Of a stretch of 64,000 nucleotides of DNA, positions 10,980-22,519 are shown in pieces. The stretch is from positions 27,489,969-27,553,968 of the forward strand of contig NW_020954556.1 in assembly GCF_900497805.2 (NCBI RefSeq). The letters run 5' to 3'. This DNA comes from Vombatus ursinus (taxonomy: Eukaryota; Chordata; Mammalia; Diprotodontia; Vombatidae). The notes beneath the pieces are model-generated. The model did no database searches and had not been told where the DNA came from. It saw nothing but the letters and a program-made list of their open reading frames with translations. Within the stretch, counting starts at the first letter, position 1. Each line of letters begins with the position of its first letter. The translations under genes and the position numbers were made by a program.

Positions 10980-11460
10980 GATCCTTTTCTAAAGAGTGAA
11001 TGCCATTCTCATTGAGTCAGAAGGGAACAGCATGATTGTTCAAAGCTGTATAAGCTTAGAAATTTCTTGGAGGAGATAGGGTGGAGGGGGAGGGGAGATT
11101 TCTCTCCTCCCTCCTGTTGGCCATGGGATCTAGCAGCAACTTGCCCAGAAGAAGATACCCCATCCAGCAGTTCAAGAATTCATCAGTTCAAGCCAATAGT
11201 GGAGGAAGAACCCTGCCCCTCTAAAAGAATCACTCTGGGGAAGAAGGGTGAGTTTTTCTCTCCCTTTCCCATACTTCCTAGCGATGTCATTTTAAAGCAC
11301 AGAGCTCTGTGAGAAAATGCATCCCAGATCTATGGTGGAAATGTTTTGTAGCTACCATTTTTACTCTGTCATCTTAATAAATACCTTTCTTAAGAGCTAA
11401 TTGTGTCTATTGATTGTTACTAGGGTATCCCCTAAACCCAAGAGTGAGAGCTATCACAAG
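10980..11460 (+). mobile_element. LTR-like fossil (probable solo LTR of an endogenous retrovirus-like element)
   Basis: The layout resembles an LTR: a purine-rich and GC-richer stretch at 11067-11270, an AATAAA signal at 11377 followed by a short CT/TTG-rich segment, and an end near 11450-11460 of the form GAGCTATCACA. No internal retroviral region is next to it, so it would be a solo LTR. The left edge is uncertain and the family cannot be named. A simple unassigned repeat remains possible. Confidence 0.4.
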
Positions 11461-12335
11461 AGAAATCAGGTCCAGAGGGGATGCTACCTATATTGTAGTA
11501 GATAGGTGAAAGTGGAGGACATGTTCTAAATTTCTCATTTTGCACATTTGAAAATAACAAGTTTTTCATTTAAGCATATGAAGAAAATTACATTTTCTCC
11601 TTTATTCATGTAGCTTACATTACATTACTCCTCTTAACACTGACTTAAGAATGAAGTCTTTAACTCTTCATTTGACTTGGGGACCAAGTTTAACTGTTTA
11701 ACTTTCAGCATTGTGTTTGAGAAGTGACATTATCATAGTAACTTGCTTTACTTAAGGGGTTCCCTCATGCCAAACTCCTTTTGGCTTCACTTCACCCATT
11801 TTTGTTCAATTGTGCCATGATGTCAGTTTTGATCTTTACTTTCCTACCACTAGGCAGCTTTGCCTAAAGACATAATCCTAAACCCCTAATAATCATCAGC
11901 ACATCAAAGCCGATCTTGATGGCTTAGCTGCAGAAGTCCACATAAGACTGTATGTACCCTAACTTGAAAGAGATTTATAGTTTCCAGTCAAGTTCTTAGG
12001 AATGCCATAATTATTCTAACCCCTTTTCCATACTTTGTGATGACACAGTGCTGTCATTTGCCAAATGTGACATTAAATATTACCAATTCTAAATTACCGT
12101 AGTTCCCCACCATTCCTAAATTATGTCTTAGTTTTCAATTCTACCTTTTCCATTTTAATTAACTTTTTTTACATTTGAAATATTGACTCACCAATTCATT
12201 ATATTTTTTAAAAGCGTAACTCTTTTACACTCTAATTCTAAATTTAAAGTACAGTAAAAGGAGAAAATAGCCTTTTCCTGTTGTGAAAGAGTTCAGGTTT
12301 AGAGATAAACTTTTTAAGCTTTATCTCTAATTGTT
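11461..12335. other. Unassigned sequence
   Basis: AT-rich, with no recognised element or exon signal. Confidence 0.35.
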
Positions 12336-15105
12336 TTGTTTTATTTTATTTATTTTTAGCAGCCAAAATCCACCCTCTCACATACCTCCCAACCAGCCTT
12401 ATTGAGAACCCAAGAAAAATTAAATCCATTACAGAAATGTGTGGTCAATCAAAACAACTTTCCATTTTGACTATGTCCAAAAAAAAATTTCTCTCATTCT
12501 GCTTCCTTCACCTCTTTATCAGGAGGTGGTAGCATGTTTTACCATTAGTCCTCAATAATGGTGGTTAGTCATGGTGCTGATGAGAGATTAGTTAAAAAGT
12601 GTCACACCTCATTTAGGTACTATCACTTCTTGAGTTTCTGGAAATCCCCTCAGATTCCCATTCTTTGTGACCTCAAAGAATTAGAAATATTTTTGTGCAT
12701 CCTTAGAATTTGTTTTGTGTAGAACTGACCCCTTCCTTAATCTATCTTCCTGCAAGTTCCCCTTCTCACTTTTTACCTTTCCCTCCTATTTCCTTGTTGA
12801 ATGAAATATATTTCTATACCCAAATGTATATGTATGTATCCTTTTTTTTAACCAGTTCAGATGAGAGTGAGGTTTAAGTGTTAGCCTACTCATCCCAACT
12901 CCCTCCTCATTGTTTGTGTAGATGTCTATTTGCACACTCTGATTATTTGAGATAATTTTCCCTAGCCATTTTCCTCCCCCTCCACCACCTTGCCAGTTTA
13001 TTCCTTTCCCCCCTCTCTTTCCATCCTTTTCCTAGGATTATCAAGACATAACAGAACCACTCCCAGGCCTTGTCTAATTGGACTCCATCTATAACCCCTG
13101 AGGATTTGGGGATTCGGAGAGAGTACATGTCATCCCTCTATATTTGAATGTAAGCAGTTTATCTGTATTTAGTCCTTTATCTTTGTTCGTTCGTGTTTAC
13201 ATTTTTATGTTTCTCATCACTCCTGTGTTTGAACTTCAAAGTTTCTATGCAGCTCTGATCTTTTCCTCAGAAATGGGTGGAAGTCTTCTATTTCATTAAA
13301 GGTCCATTTGCCCTCCCCGCCCCATGTCATTAATACTGAGAAATATTAAGAAAGTTTTTCTTGGCTGTAACTCAACATCCTTTGCCTTGTGGAATATAGT
13401 ATTCTAAGCTCTCAGGTCTTTATTGAGGTGGTTGCTAAATCATGTGAGGTCCTGACTGTAACTCCTTATTACTTGAATTCATTCTTTCTGGCTGCTTGCA
13501 GCATTTTTTCTTTGACCTGGAAACTCTGGGTTTTGACTCGGATATTCTTGCGAGTTTTCATTTGGGGGTTTCTTTCTGGGAGTAACCAGTTGATTCTTTC
13601 TATTTCTGTTTTGCCCTCTGGTTCTAAGAGATTTGGTTAATTTTCTTTTAAAATTTCTTAAAATAGGATGGCTAAGCTCTTTTTTCTTTCTTTCTTTTTT
13701 AAATTCAGATAGTCCAATGATTCTTTTTCTTTCTGTCCACCTGTTTTGTAGGTCAATTGTTCTTCCTCTAAGACACCTTTGATATTCTTCTGGGGTTTTT
13801 TTTAGTCTTTTGACTTTGTTTTAATATTTCTTGTTGCTTCATAAAGTCATTGACTTCTATTTGGTCCATTCTAATTTTCAGAGAGTTTGTTGCTTGGGCA
13901 AGGTTTTATACCTCTTGTTTCAAGCTATTAGTACCCTTTCCAATTTTTTCTCTCAGAGCTTTCATTTCTTTTCCACTCTTTTTCTTAAGCACTCTCATTC
14001 CATTTATAAAAAAAAATTAAACTCTACTTATTACTTCATTTCTTCCAGAAATTCCAATTATTTGTGTCCAAGCTATGTTTTTCTCTGAAGCTTCGCTTAA
14101 GGATGTTTTGGAATCATTCTCTTCTTTTGGGTTTATGTCTTGAGCTTATTTGCCATCCTTAATAGTGGGGTTCTTTTTTGTTGTTTGTTTGCTCATTCTT
14201 CCAGACTACTTCTTGACTTTGGACTTGACATTAGAGCTGGGTTCTGTAGCACTTCTTGAAGGAAGGGCTGGTCTGGTCCTGTCACTGCTCTCTTGGGATA
14301 TCGAATGTTGTGCTATTTTAGGATCTTGGGAACAAATGGGGATCTGCAAGCTTTCCATGCCTGTAGGGTGATCTGATACAGGGCAAACTCTGATTGCTGC
14401 CTCCTGGTCTAAGTTCTGCAAGTTCCTGACCTGGGTGTGGATCTGAGCAACGGTAGATTGCTGTTGACCTCTATCCCTATCAGATGGCTGGAAAGTTTTG
14501 TTGGTTCAGAGTGGCAGAATTGTAGGTTCCCCTTTGGGATGGGATTCCTGCCTGGTTGTCCATCTGCAGGCTGAGCTACATGCTAGAAATGAAACCCTAC
14601 TCTGTTCCTGATGTCTGAGTCACACTGCTGCTGGCTTCTGAACTGCCTCCTTTCTTGGTGTACCGCCCAGGGCCTCTCATCCAGGAAATCCCACTCCCTT
14701 GCACAGGTCCCCTCTCAGTCCTCTGGATCTGTGACCCAGAACTGGGGAGTAGGCAATAAAATTACCAGTTCACACTTGTTTTTGTCACAGTGCCCCAGCA
14801 TGGATCTGATGGTGCCCAAAGTGGGTCTAGAACCTCCTCTTACCCTGTTACACAGCACTGGAGTGCTTCTAAGATGGCAACATTTTTCTGGCCTGATCCA
14901 TTCCCAGTATCCACACACCTCCCTTTCTGTCTCTCTATCCCAAGCTGGGCTGGACACATGTCTTCCTGTGACTTTTTCTGGATTTCCACATCAGGATTTG
15001 ATCTGGTGCATTTTCAAGATCTGTGTGGAGGAGTTTTTTGGAAGAAAGCTCACAACACTTCTCCCTACCACTCCACTATCTTGGCCCCTTCCCTTTTATT
15101 TCCTT
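12336..15105 (-). mobile_element. HAL1-like element (L1 5'UTR + ORF1 + 3'UTR, no ORF2), antisense, near full length
   Basis: Read right to left on the minus strand it begins at about 15105 with the L1 5' start (the + strand shows CACTATCTTGGCCCC, the reverse of the GCCAAGATGG start). It continues through a GC-richer 5'UTR (about 14150-15105) and an ORF1-like region (about 13380-14150). From there it passes straight into an L1-type 3'UTR (CACCTCTTTATCAGGAGGTG at about 12511; CATTAGTCCTCAATAATGGT) and an A-rich tail seen as TTTTGTTTTATTTTATTTAT at about 12332. No ORF2 lies between ORF1 and the 3'UTR. That arrangement is the HAL1 (half-L1) structure known in mammals. A second copy of the same order lies at 43160-44500. 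ORF1 is not intact. Confidence 0.6.
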
Positions 15106-15117
15106 GCCCTTAAAAAC

Positions 15118-15470
15118 AGAGAGACTATTTCAGAGAAACCAGAGAAGACTTGTATGAACTGATGCAGAGTGAAGTGAGCAAAACCAAGAGAACAAGTTCT
15201 ACTAATAGCATCAACATTGTAAAAACTAACAATTCTGAAAGACTTAAGAACTTTGACTCAGTGATCAGAGGACTGCTCGTGAAGAATGCTATCCATCTCA
15301 TGGCAGAGAAGCGATAGACCAAGATCCACAATGATTCACACATTTTTGGACATGGCTGATGTGGGGATTTTTTTTTTTTTTTTGCTTTATACTTTTTCTT
15401 ACAAAGGTTTTGTTATTTCTTTTTTTTTAAGTTGGGGAGTAAAAAAGTAGGAAAGAAATTTTTTTAAAGA
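15118..15470 (+). mobile_element. L1 LINE, 3' end, sense
   Basis: It contains ACTTGTATGAACTGATGCAG, AGTGAAGTGAGCAAAACCAA, GACATGGCTGATGTGGGGAT and T-rich then A/G-rich tail sequence. It directly abuts the 5' end of the antisense element at 12336-15105. Confidence 0.8.
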
Positions 15471-15988
15471 ATAGTTGCTGCAAAATCATACCCTCTTTAG
15501 CTTTGGGATTCTTATCTAAACAAGTTAACATATGTAAAAGTGCTTTGCAAACCGTAAAGTGCAATGTTGTTGTTGTTGAGTCATGCTGCAGGTCAGCACT
15601 TTATTGGCAATTTATAGCCCTAAGGAATTGCCTAGAGAACCGAGAGGTTAAGTGACTCCTGCAGGCCCCTTAATAGCCTTAACACTTCTGCTATTCTTAT
15701 AGTTCCCCCAGGTAAGCCTTTTCTACTTTCCCTTTGGTGTTCAGCCTATACTCTCATGGGTACACCTATCTCAGTCTCTTTCCTAGAGAGTTTAAGAGGG
15801 GACTAATCTTGGAAACTTCTCATCTCTTGATCTAGATTCATGCTCTGCAGTCCTACTTGAAGGAATTCTTATACCCACTTGAATGCTTGGCATTCTGCCC
15901 TCCTTGTAAAATTATTTTCTATACACTCTAGCCCCTGATTGAAATCTATCTTCCCTTCTCTTGGGAAGTCCAGCAAGTCATACCCCTA
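15471..15988. other. Unassigned sequence
   Basis: A short MIR 3'-like phrase (AAAGTGCTTTGCAAACCGTA at about 15536) is followed by unassigned sequence. Confidence 0.35.
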
Positions 15989-15989
15989 G

Positions 15990-16300
15990 GGATCTATGTG
16001 GTCTATGAAGGTGCTAAATTTTAGGCCTATGATTGCATCTCACATGTAGTGAGATCAGCTGCCAAAGTGATTCTCTTAAAGCACAATTTCCAATCATGTA
16101 ACACACACCCCACCCCCAATAAACTGAAGTGGCTATTTCCGCCAGGATCAAATATAAAATCCCCTGCTTGTCATTTAAAGCCCTTCACAACCTGGGCCCT
16201 TCCTACTTTTCCAGTTTTCTTACACTTTACTCTCCTCTAGGTATTCCATGTTTTCTTGACACTGGGCTTCCTAGTGTTCCTCGAGGGGGACCCTCTATTT
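15990..16300 (+). mobile_element. L2-clade LINE segment just after the RT domain, sense
   Basis: The frame at 16049-16240 reads SAAKVILLKHNFQSCN, then NKLKWLFPPGSNIKS and HLKPFTTWALPTFPVF. This corresponds to the L2 region directly downstream of the RT. It begins at the L2 position where the antisense copy at 16307 stops, and shares with it the 12-bp phrase ATCAGCTGCCAA (16054-16065), which is inverted at 16307-16318. Confidence 0.75.
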
Positions 16301-16306
16301 CCCAAC

Positions 16307-18440
16307 TTGGCAGCTGATTAGAGACTACTTTAGATTCGAGATACATGTGAGGCGGGAAGACTGATCAGAAGGTTATTACAATAATTTAGGCATAAGGTTA
16401 TGAGGACCTGAACCGGAGTGGTAACTGTGTGAGTGAAGAGAAGGGGACAAAACTTGGCATCAGATTCAATATGTGGATTGAGAGTAAGAAAGGAGTCAAG
16501 GATGACATACAAGTCCTGAGCTTTGGCTATTGAGAGAATGGTGACGCCCTCAACAGCAAGAGAGAGTTTTGGAAGATGGGAGAGTTTGGGGGGAAAAATA
16601 ACAAGTTCTGCCTTGGACATGTTGTGTTTGAAATGCCTATGGGACATCTCATTCAAGCTGTCCAAAAAGAAGTTAGTGAATATAGAGCAAAGCTCAGGAG
16701 AGAGTTTAGGACTGGATGTATAGGTCTAAGAAGTATGTGTACAGAGATGATATTTGAAGCTATGGGAGCTGATGAAATCACTATATGGGTACAGTGTAGA
16801 GGAGGGATTTTTAACTTAGAATCTGAATTTTAAAAAATATTTTGATAACTGTATTTCAATACAATTGGCTTCTTTTGTAATCCTGTGTACTCTATTTTAA
16901 GCTTTAAAAACATTATTCTGAGAAAGGATCCATAGGCTTTAGGAGATTGCCAAAGGGGTCCATGATACAAGAAAGATTATAAGCCACTAGTACAGAGGGA
17001 GAAGAGAAGATGACTCCAGACAAAGCCTTGAAAGATACCCATGCTTAGTTGGGATAATCTGGATGAAGATCCAGGAAATAAGATTGAGAAAGAGTGGTTA
17101 GTCACATCAGAGGAAAACCAAAAGAGGAGAGAGTGTCCAAAAGAGTGTGATCTATAGTGTCAAAGGCTGCAAAGAGATGAAGAAGGATGAAGTCAGTGAA
17201 ATATGGGTCAAAGCACTCAGCTGAAAGATAACAAGGCTTGGAATAGCTGCTGTGGTGAGTGGGAGAATGAATCGATGTAGGGAGATATAAAAAGGTTGCC
17301 TTTCTATAGTTTGGGCCCAGGTAAGATTCTTTAACAGAAAGTTGCAGTGGATCCAGTTAGCATAGTTTTGTGACTTTCTCAAGCTTTATTTAGCAGCATA
17401 TAAATAAGACCAAAGGTGGTGGATAGTAGGAGTAATACAAGGTGGAAGTTTGACAAGGAAGGATTGGTGATAGAACAAAATGGAGAAAAGATTCTAGTTT
17501 GAATGATGTTGAACTGATTCATCAAGGCGTTGAGGTATGGAAGAGAGGAAAGTATAACCAGTATAAGAGTAATAGCCTGGGAAAGAACTGAAGAGCAGAG
17601 GAATTGGAGGGTGCAGTTAAGATAAAGAATAGGGTTAAATAGAATAAGGGTCACAAGGCAGAGGAAAAGATGGAATGGTAGAAGATTATGGAACAATAGA
17701 GGAATAATAACAGAGGAATTTCAGAGTTCACGAATGTGAAAACAGAACATTTGTTAGTAACAGCAAGATCAAGGGTATGACCATCTGTGTTACATGTAGA
17801 TGAAGTGGAATGGGATAGGAGTAGGTGATGAAAATTGAGTAAACTCAGGAATTGGAAAGTCAGAGTTTTGAAGTCTCCTAATATGAAAGCAGGATTTGGG
17901 TTACAAAGAAATATTGTGATCCAGAACTCATTGAGGAAGGAAGCAGTGTTATGGCGGGGAAGAGGGGGATTCATAGATAACAGCCACCAGGATCTAGATT
18001 GGGTGATAAATTTTAATATCATGAAACTCAAAGGAGAAATTGCTGAGTGAAATTGTTAGACAGAGAGTCCAGAAGTAGCAATGGGGAAGAATGAGTATTC
18101 TGACTCCTCCCTCCCTGCCTGTCCCCATGATCAGTGAGTAGCTGAGTATATAGTATCATCAGGAAGGATCCAGGTCTTAGTGAAAGACAGAAGATGGGAG
18201 GAGTGAGAAATGAAAAGGTTTACAGTGAAAGATAGTGTGTAAATTATGAGTTAGGCATGCCAGAAAGCATAACAGAAAGAACAGGAAAATCTGGGAGTGG
18301 ACAATTCAGAATGGGCAGTGAGGTTTTGTATATCAACGTCCAGGGGTTCAGAATCCCTGGGATAGGAAAAGTGTAATAATGTGGGAGTATGCTAACCATT
18401 GAGGAATTAATCTAGGCAAGTAATTAAACTTTTCAAGGAC
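16307..18440 (-). mobile_element. L2-clade LINE, endonuclease to RT, antisense, with internal insertion
   Basis: On the minus strand the frame at 16330-16665 gives L2 RT C-terminal motifs (MSKAELVIFPPK, VILDSFLTLNPHI, NYCNNLLISLPAS). The frame at 17651-18031 gives the APE-type endonuclease end (ILGDFK where L2 has LGDFN; DGHTLDLAVTNK). The spacing is shorter than in a full element, so part of the RT is missing. A hAT-like element sits inside at 16805-16990. Frames are broken. The extension beyond 18050 is a weaker match. Confidence 0.85.
16805..16990 (+). mobile_element. hAT-like non-autonomous transposon with 8-bp duplication, nested in L2
   Basis: It begins AGGGATTTTTAACTTAGAAT, carries the family core GATAACTGTATTTCAATACA and TTTAAAAACATTATTCTGAG, and ends TTATAAGCCACTAG. 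The L2 sequence is duplicated as TAGAGAGG (16797-16804) and TACAGAGG (16991-16998), a 7/8 match, as expected for hAT insertion. No transposase is encoded. Confidence 0.75.
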
Positions 18441-20515
18441 TTCCCTCAAGGTCCAAACTTATGGTAGGTGGCAATGTTATGTCCTATGAGACCTTGGGAG
18501 ACCCACCTCACAGCAGGCATGAGTAGATGGAGATATTTACTCCTGGAGAGTAAAGACAAGAAGCAAGAGTCAAGAAGTGGCATTGGGATGTGGGTGAGAC
18601 TTGACGTAGATCCCTCTGGGAAGGTCCAGCAGCAAAGAAACTGGGAATCAGATGGCCTGCATCCAGGGAACATCTGCCTCCTTTACAAACAGAACTAAAG
18701 TCAGTGAAAGAAAAACATAAAAAGATAAACATGTCACTCAACAACTGGAGCAGTAAATGGAAACTCGGGCGGATTCTCTGAGTACCAGAAAGAGGGGTAG
18801 TACAAGTAACAAACCAAAACTTTCAAACAGTACACTTAGGAGATTATTTGAGACCCCCTCTAAATGAAGACAAGAGCCAAAAGACAAAGCTCAGCAGGTT
18901 AAATGGAGAATGATAAATCTCCCAGAAAAATATGAAGAAACAGAGTCTGAATATGAAATTTCAGAAAAAATATATAAGAAAATATCCTGGATATTAAAAA
19001 GAGACTACATGGTTCAGATCAATAGACTCCATGAAACATCAGTAGATGTAACTGAAAGTTTTACCACCCAGCAATTTAGTTGTCAAATCTAGCACTTCAG
19101 TGACAGCGACCCTTACAAGCTGCTAGCAAGAGGTAGATCATATGTCAGAAAGCTTAGGTTTAAGTCATGTAGGATTTCTCACTCAGAATGAGATATAGAA
19201 AAAGAAGCTCAAATGTGACGTACTACAAAATCAGAAAGACCTCACCCCCAAATTTCCTACCTAGCAAAACAGAACATATTCTTATGTGAGAAAAAAAGTG
19301 TTTTAATACACCACCAAATTTTCACAACTTCCTGAAAAAATAACAACATCAATGCCCCACCAACTCTGGGTAGAACTTTTGACATGCAAACTGATTACCA
19401 AGTAGAAATTTAACAAAGCAAGTATAACTTAAGAAAAGAAGTTATTCTTCAAGGATTAAGCAAGAATTCATATCATTTTATGCCATAAGAAGTAAAAAAA
19501 AAAAAAAGGCTATTGTCTCTTTGATGAACCACTTTTTTTGTAGGGACATTGAGGAAACTGACTAGGTGAGGGAAATAGCTTATAAAAGGGGAAGAAACAA
19601 AAGTGGTAGATTAGGGATGAGAAGGGTGGGAGAAGAGATTATCATGTGATTGCTATTATTCCCTGAACTGGGTACCAGAGGAGAACAAACTAATGAAAAG
19701 CAGAAAAGAGTGATTCCTAAACCTCACTGTCATTTAGACTAGATGGGAGTATTAACAAGACATAATTAAAAGTATGAAAGTATAAAAGAATTCTAGGTTC
19801 TGTGCTTGATGTGGTATGGATAGAGGAGGAAGATTTATGTTTCTGTGTCTGTGTGTGTATGCATATGTCCAAAGTCTAAGATTATATAGATAGAAGCAAG
19901 TATTTGAGATGTATCATATCTTGTGACAAAAACAAGGAAGAAAACAAGATATAACTGAGAGAAAAAAATGTAATAATTATAACTTTGAATGTAAATCAAT
20001 TGCATTTATCCATGAAAGAGAATTGCAGAATGGCTTAGGAAACTCAATTCAATAATGTTACCTACAGGAAATGCACTTAAAACAAAGCAATGCATATAGA
20101 TTTAAAGTGAGGGAGTGGAATAAAATTTATTATATGTTAGCTCCATCTTCCCCTCCCCCACAAAAAAAGGAGTTGTCATTGTGTTCTGAAATAAGGCTAA
20201 GTAAAAATAGACCCCCTACCCCAAGAAAGACAAATAGAAAAACTAAATTATGTTTAAAAGCACTATAAATAATGAAACAGTAGAAATACTAGATATGTAT
20301 GCACAAAATAGCGTAGGAACTAAATAGTAGGTAGTGAGAAAAGGAAAAGCAAAAAAAGATAGTGCTTTGTTAATGAAAGACATTAATATCTCTCTTTCTA
20401 AGCTTTACAAATCTAATAGAAAGAAGAATAAGAATATTATGGACATGAGTGGAATATTGGGAAAGCTGGGTTTGACAAACATGAAGAATATTGAACGCAA
20501 ATCCTAGAAAGTATA
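18441..20515 (+). mobile_element. Degenerate L1 LINE, ORF1 to early ORF2, sense
   Basis: A-rich sequence with L1-like blocks. An ORF1-like region lies around 18900-19450, followed by a purine-rich inter-ORF zone (19560-19660). Then come the start and endonuclease of ORF2: ACTTTGAATGTAAATCAATT, GAATTGCAGAATGGCTTAGG, TGTTACCTACAGGAAATGCA, GGGAGTGGAATAAAATTTAT, ACTAGATATGTATGCACAAA. The 5' part (18441-18890) is uncertain. No frame is intact. Confidence 0.6.
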
Positions 20516-20723
20516 TTTATTTTTTAGGAAAATGTGGGAATTTTATGAAAATTGATCATAATATAGGATATAGAGATTGTGTAAATAAATAAATAGGCAT
20601 AAATCTCAACATACCATTTGCAGGCCTTTCTCAGATACCGTAATAGACCTGAGATTTCATCAATGTTGATACTCCATCTAATGGTACAGATCACAAACCA
20701 TCCATGTTGTCCAATAAATTCCA

Positions 20724-20850
20724 ACAAGTATTTATTAAGCACCTACTATGTGCAAAGCACTATGCTAGGTTCTAGGAATACAAAGACAAAAGGAAAAATA
20801 ATCCATGCCTTCAAGTATTTTACAGTCTACACACACATCACCTTTTCCAT
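20724..20850 (-). mobile_element. L2-clade 3' end, antisense
   Basis: CAAGTATTTATTAAGCACCT, ACTATGTGCAAAGCACTATG and GGAATACAAAGACAAAAGG are the reverse of an L2 3' terminus (usual sense end: GGCACATAGTAGGTGCTTAA). Confidence 0.75.
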
Positions 20851-21000
20851 ATCTATCCATAATAGAATAAAATAATAATATGAACAATAGAAATTTAGAT
20901 TAAATAAAAATAACCTAAATAAATGGTCCCCCAAACCAAAATAATATTCATTTTAAAATATATTTAAAAGAATTATAACAGTGATACATGTGTTATGTTA

Positions 21001-21036
21001 GATAGATAGACAGACAGATAGATAGATAGATAGATA
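21001..21036. repeat. (GATA)n/(GACA)n microsatellite
   Basis: Nine tetranucleotide units, GATA interrupted by GACA. Confidence 0.95.
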
Positions 21037-21200
21037 CTTTATTAAACATTTATTATATGTCAGGTACTTTGATAAGTGGAAGGGATGCAAATACAAGTAA
21101 ATAAGACAATCCCTTCCCTCAAGGACCTTACAGTCTAGTGAAGGGATGCAATACATAAAGGGAAACCAGAAGGTTGCAGGATGTGGGGAAGGGGTTTGTT
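21037..21200 (-). mobile_element. L2-clade 3' end, antisense
   Basis: TTTATTAAACATTTATTATA, TGTCAGGTACTTTGATAAG and CTCAAGGACCTTACAGTCTA match the family seen at 20724 and 25945. The microsatellite sits exactly at its 3' terminus. Confidence 0.72.
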
Positions 21201-21239
21201 TGGGGGGAGGGGGTGCTGCTTCCATATGGTTCCATGCAA

Positions 21240-21689
21240 GTGGCTAGAAGTAATGTAAAGGCTACTTCTGAACACAGTATGGTAAAAGTTCACCTATCAT
21301 AGCCTAGGATGATTCCCAAGTTATTGTTGGGTTACTTTTTTTTTAAACTACATTGGGAGAAAAGGGACAGAAAAAGAAGGGAAAGTAACACTGTTTGAAG
21401 TAACTGACCACAAAGATGAGGAAGAATTATTCAATTCTTTATTTTGAAGATTTTGTTGTTGTTTGTTTCATTTTTGTTTTGGGTTTTTTGGGGGTTTTAA
21501 AATGATATTTTTTTGTTTTTGTTTTTTGCTAAGAAAAATGTTGTTTGAAGTGGAAAAGATAGAATTAAAATGGCTCATGGAGAGGTGTACAGGAGTAGTT
21601 TGTTTTTTTTTCAATCTGTGATTTCATTGTTATAGAAAAATGCTAGAGTTGAAACATATTCCACTGATACAGATGAGTAGTAGCTGATA
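21240..21689. other. Unassigned, T-rich
   Basis: Several T-runs with GTTT/GTTTT repeats around 21450-21525; no recognisable element. Confidence 0.35.
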
Positions 21690-22452
21690 ATATTATCCCC
21701 AAGTTGTAAACCATTTCAGAGAGCAATTTGGAACTATGCCCAAAGGGCTATAAAACTGTGCATACCCTTTGACTCAGCAATACAACTTCTAGGTCTGTAT
21801 CCCAAAGAGATCATAAAAATGGGAAAAGGGCTCACATGTGCAAAAATATATAGCAGCTCTTTTTGTGGTGGCAAAGAATTGGAAATTGAGGGGATGCCCA
21901 TTAATTGGGGAATGGCTGAACAAGTTGTGGTATATGAATGTAATGGAATACTATTGTGCTATAAGAAATGACGAGCAAGTGGACTTCAGAAAAACCTGGA
22001 AAGACTTATATGAACTGATGCTGAGTGAAGTGAGCAGAACCAGGAGAACATTGTACACAGTAACAGCCCATTGTGCAGTGACTGACTTTGACAACCTTAG
22101 CTCTTCTCAGCAATTCTAAGACAACCCCAAAAGACTCACAATGGAAAATGCTATCCACATCCAGAAAAAGAACTATGAAGTCTGAGTGCAAATGGAAGCA
22201 TACTATTTACTCTCCTTTTCTTTTTGTTGTTTTGTTTTGTTTCGTCTTTCTTGTGTTCCTCCCATTAGTTCTAATTTTTCTTTGCATCATGACTAATGTG
22301 AAAGTACGCTTAATATGAATGTATAAGTAGAGCCTATATCAAATTGCACTCTGTCTTGGGGAGGGGGAAGGAGAAAGAGGGGGAGAAAATTTAGAACTCA
22401 AAATCTTATGGAAGTGAATGTTGAAAACTAAAAATAAATTAATTATAAAAAT
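21690..22452 (+). mobile_element. L1 LINE 3' end with 3'UTR, relatively well preserved
   Basis: It has GGAACTATGCCCAAAGGGCT, GGGGAATGGCTGAACAAGTT, GGAATACTATTGTGCTATAA, GTGAGCAGAACCAGGAGAAC, GGGAGGGGGAAGGAGAAAGA, and the terminal ATGTTGAAAACTAAAAATAA before an A-rich tail. It is 5'-truncated in the last part of ORF2. Confidence 0.88.
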
Positions 22453-22505
22453 AATATTATCTCCATTTTATAGCTGAGGAAACCAATCTTAGGAGAATTT
22501 AGGCG
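22453..22505 (-). mobile_element. MIR-type SINE fragment, antisense
   Basis: ATTATCTCCATTTTATAGCT followed by GAGGAAACCAATCTTAGGAG is the reversed CORE region of MIR-type SINEs. Confidence 0.55.
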
Positions 22506-22519
22506 ACTTATAAATTTGA

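Noticed and set aside
14611-15162. 183-codon + strand frame, the longest in the window
   Set aside because: It lies in the GC-richer antisense L1/HAL1 5'UTR and runs into an L1 3' end; no protein motif is visible.
16330-16665. 111-codon minus-strand frame with reverse-transcriptase-like sequence
   Set aside because: It is the L2 LINE RT C-terminus, not a host gene; annotated as part of the LINE.
17651-18031. 126-codon minus-strand frame
   Set aside because: It is the worn L2 endonuclease end (ILGDFK, DGHTLDLAVTN), not a host gene.
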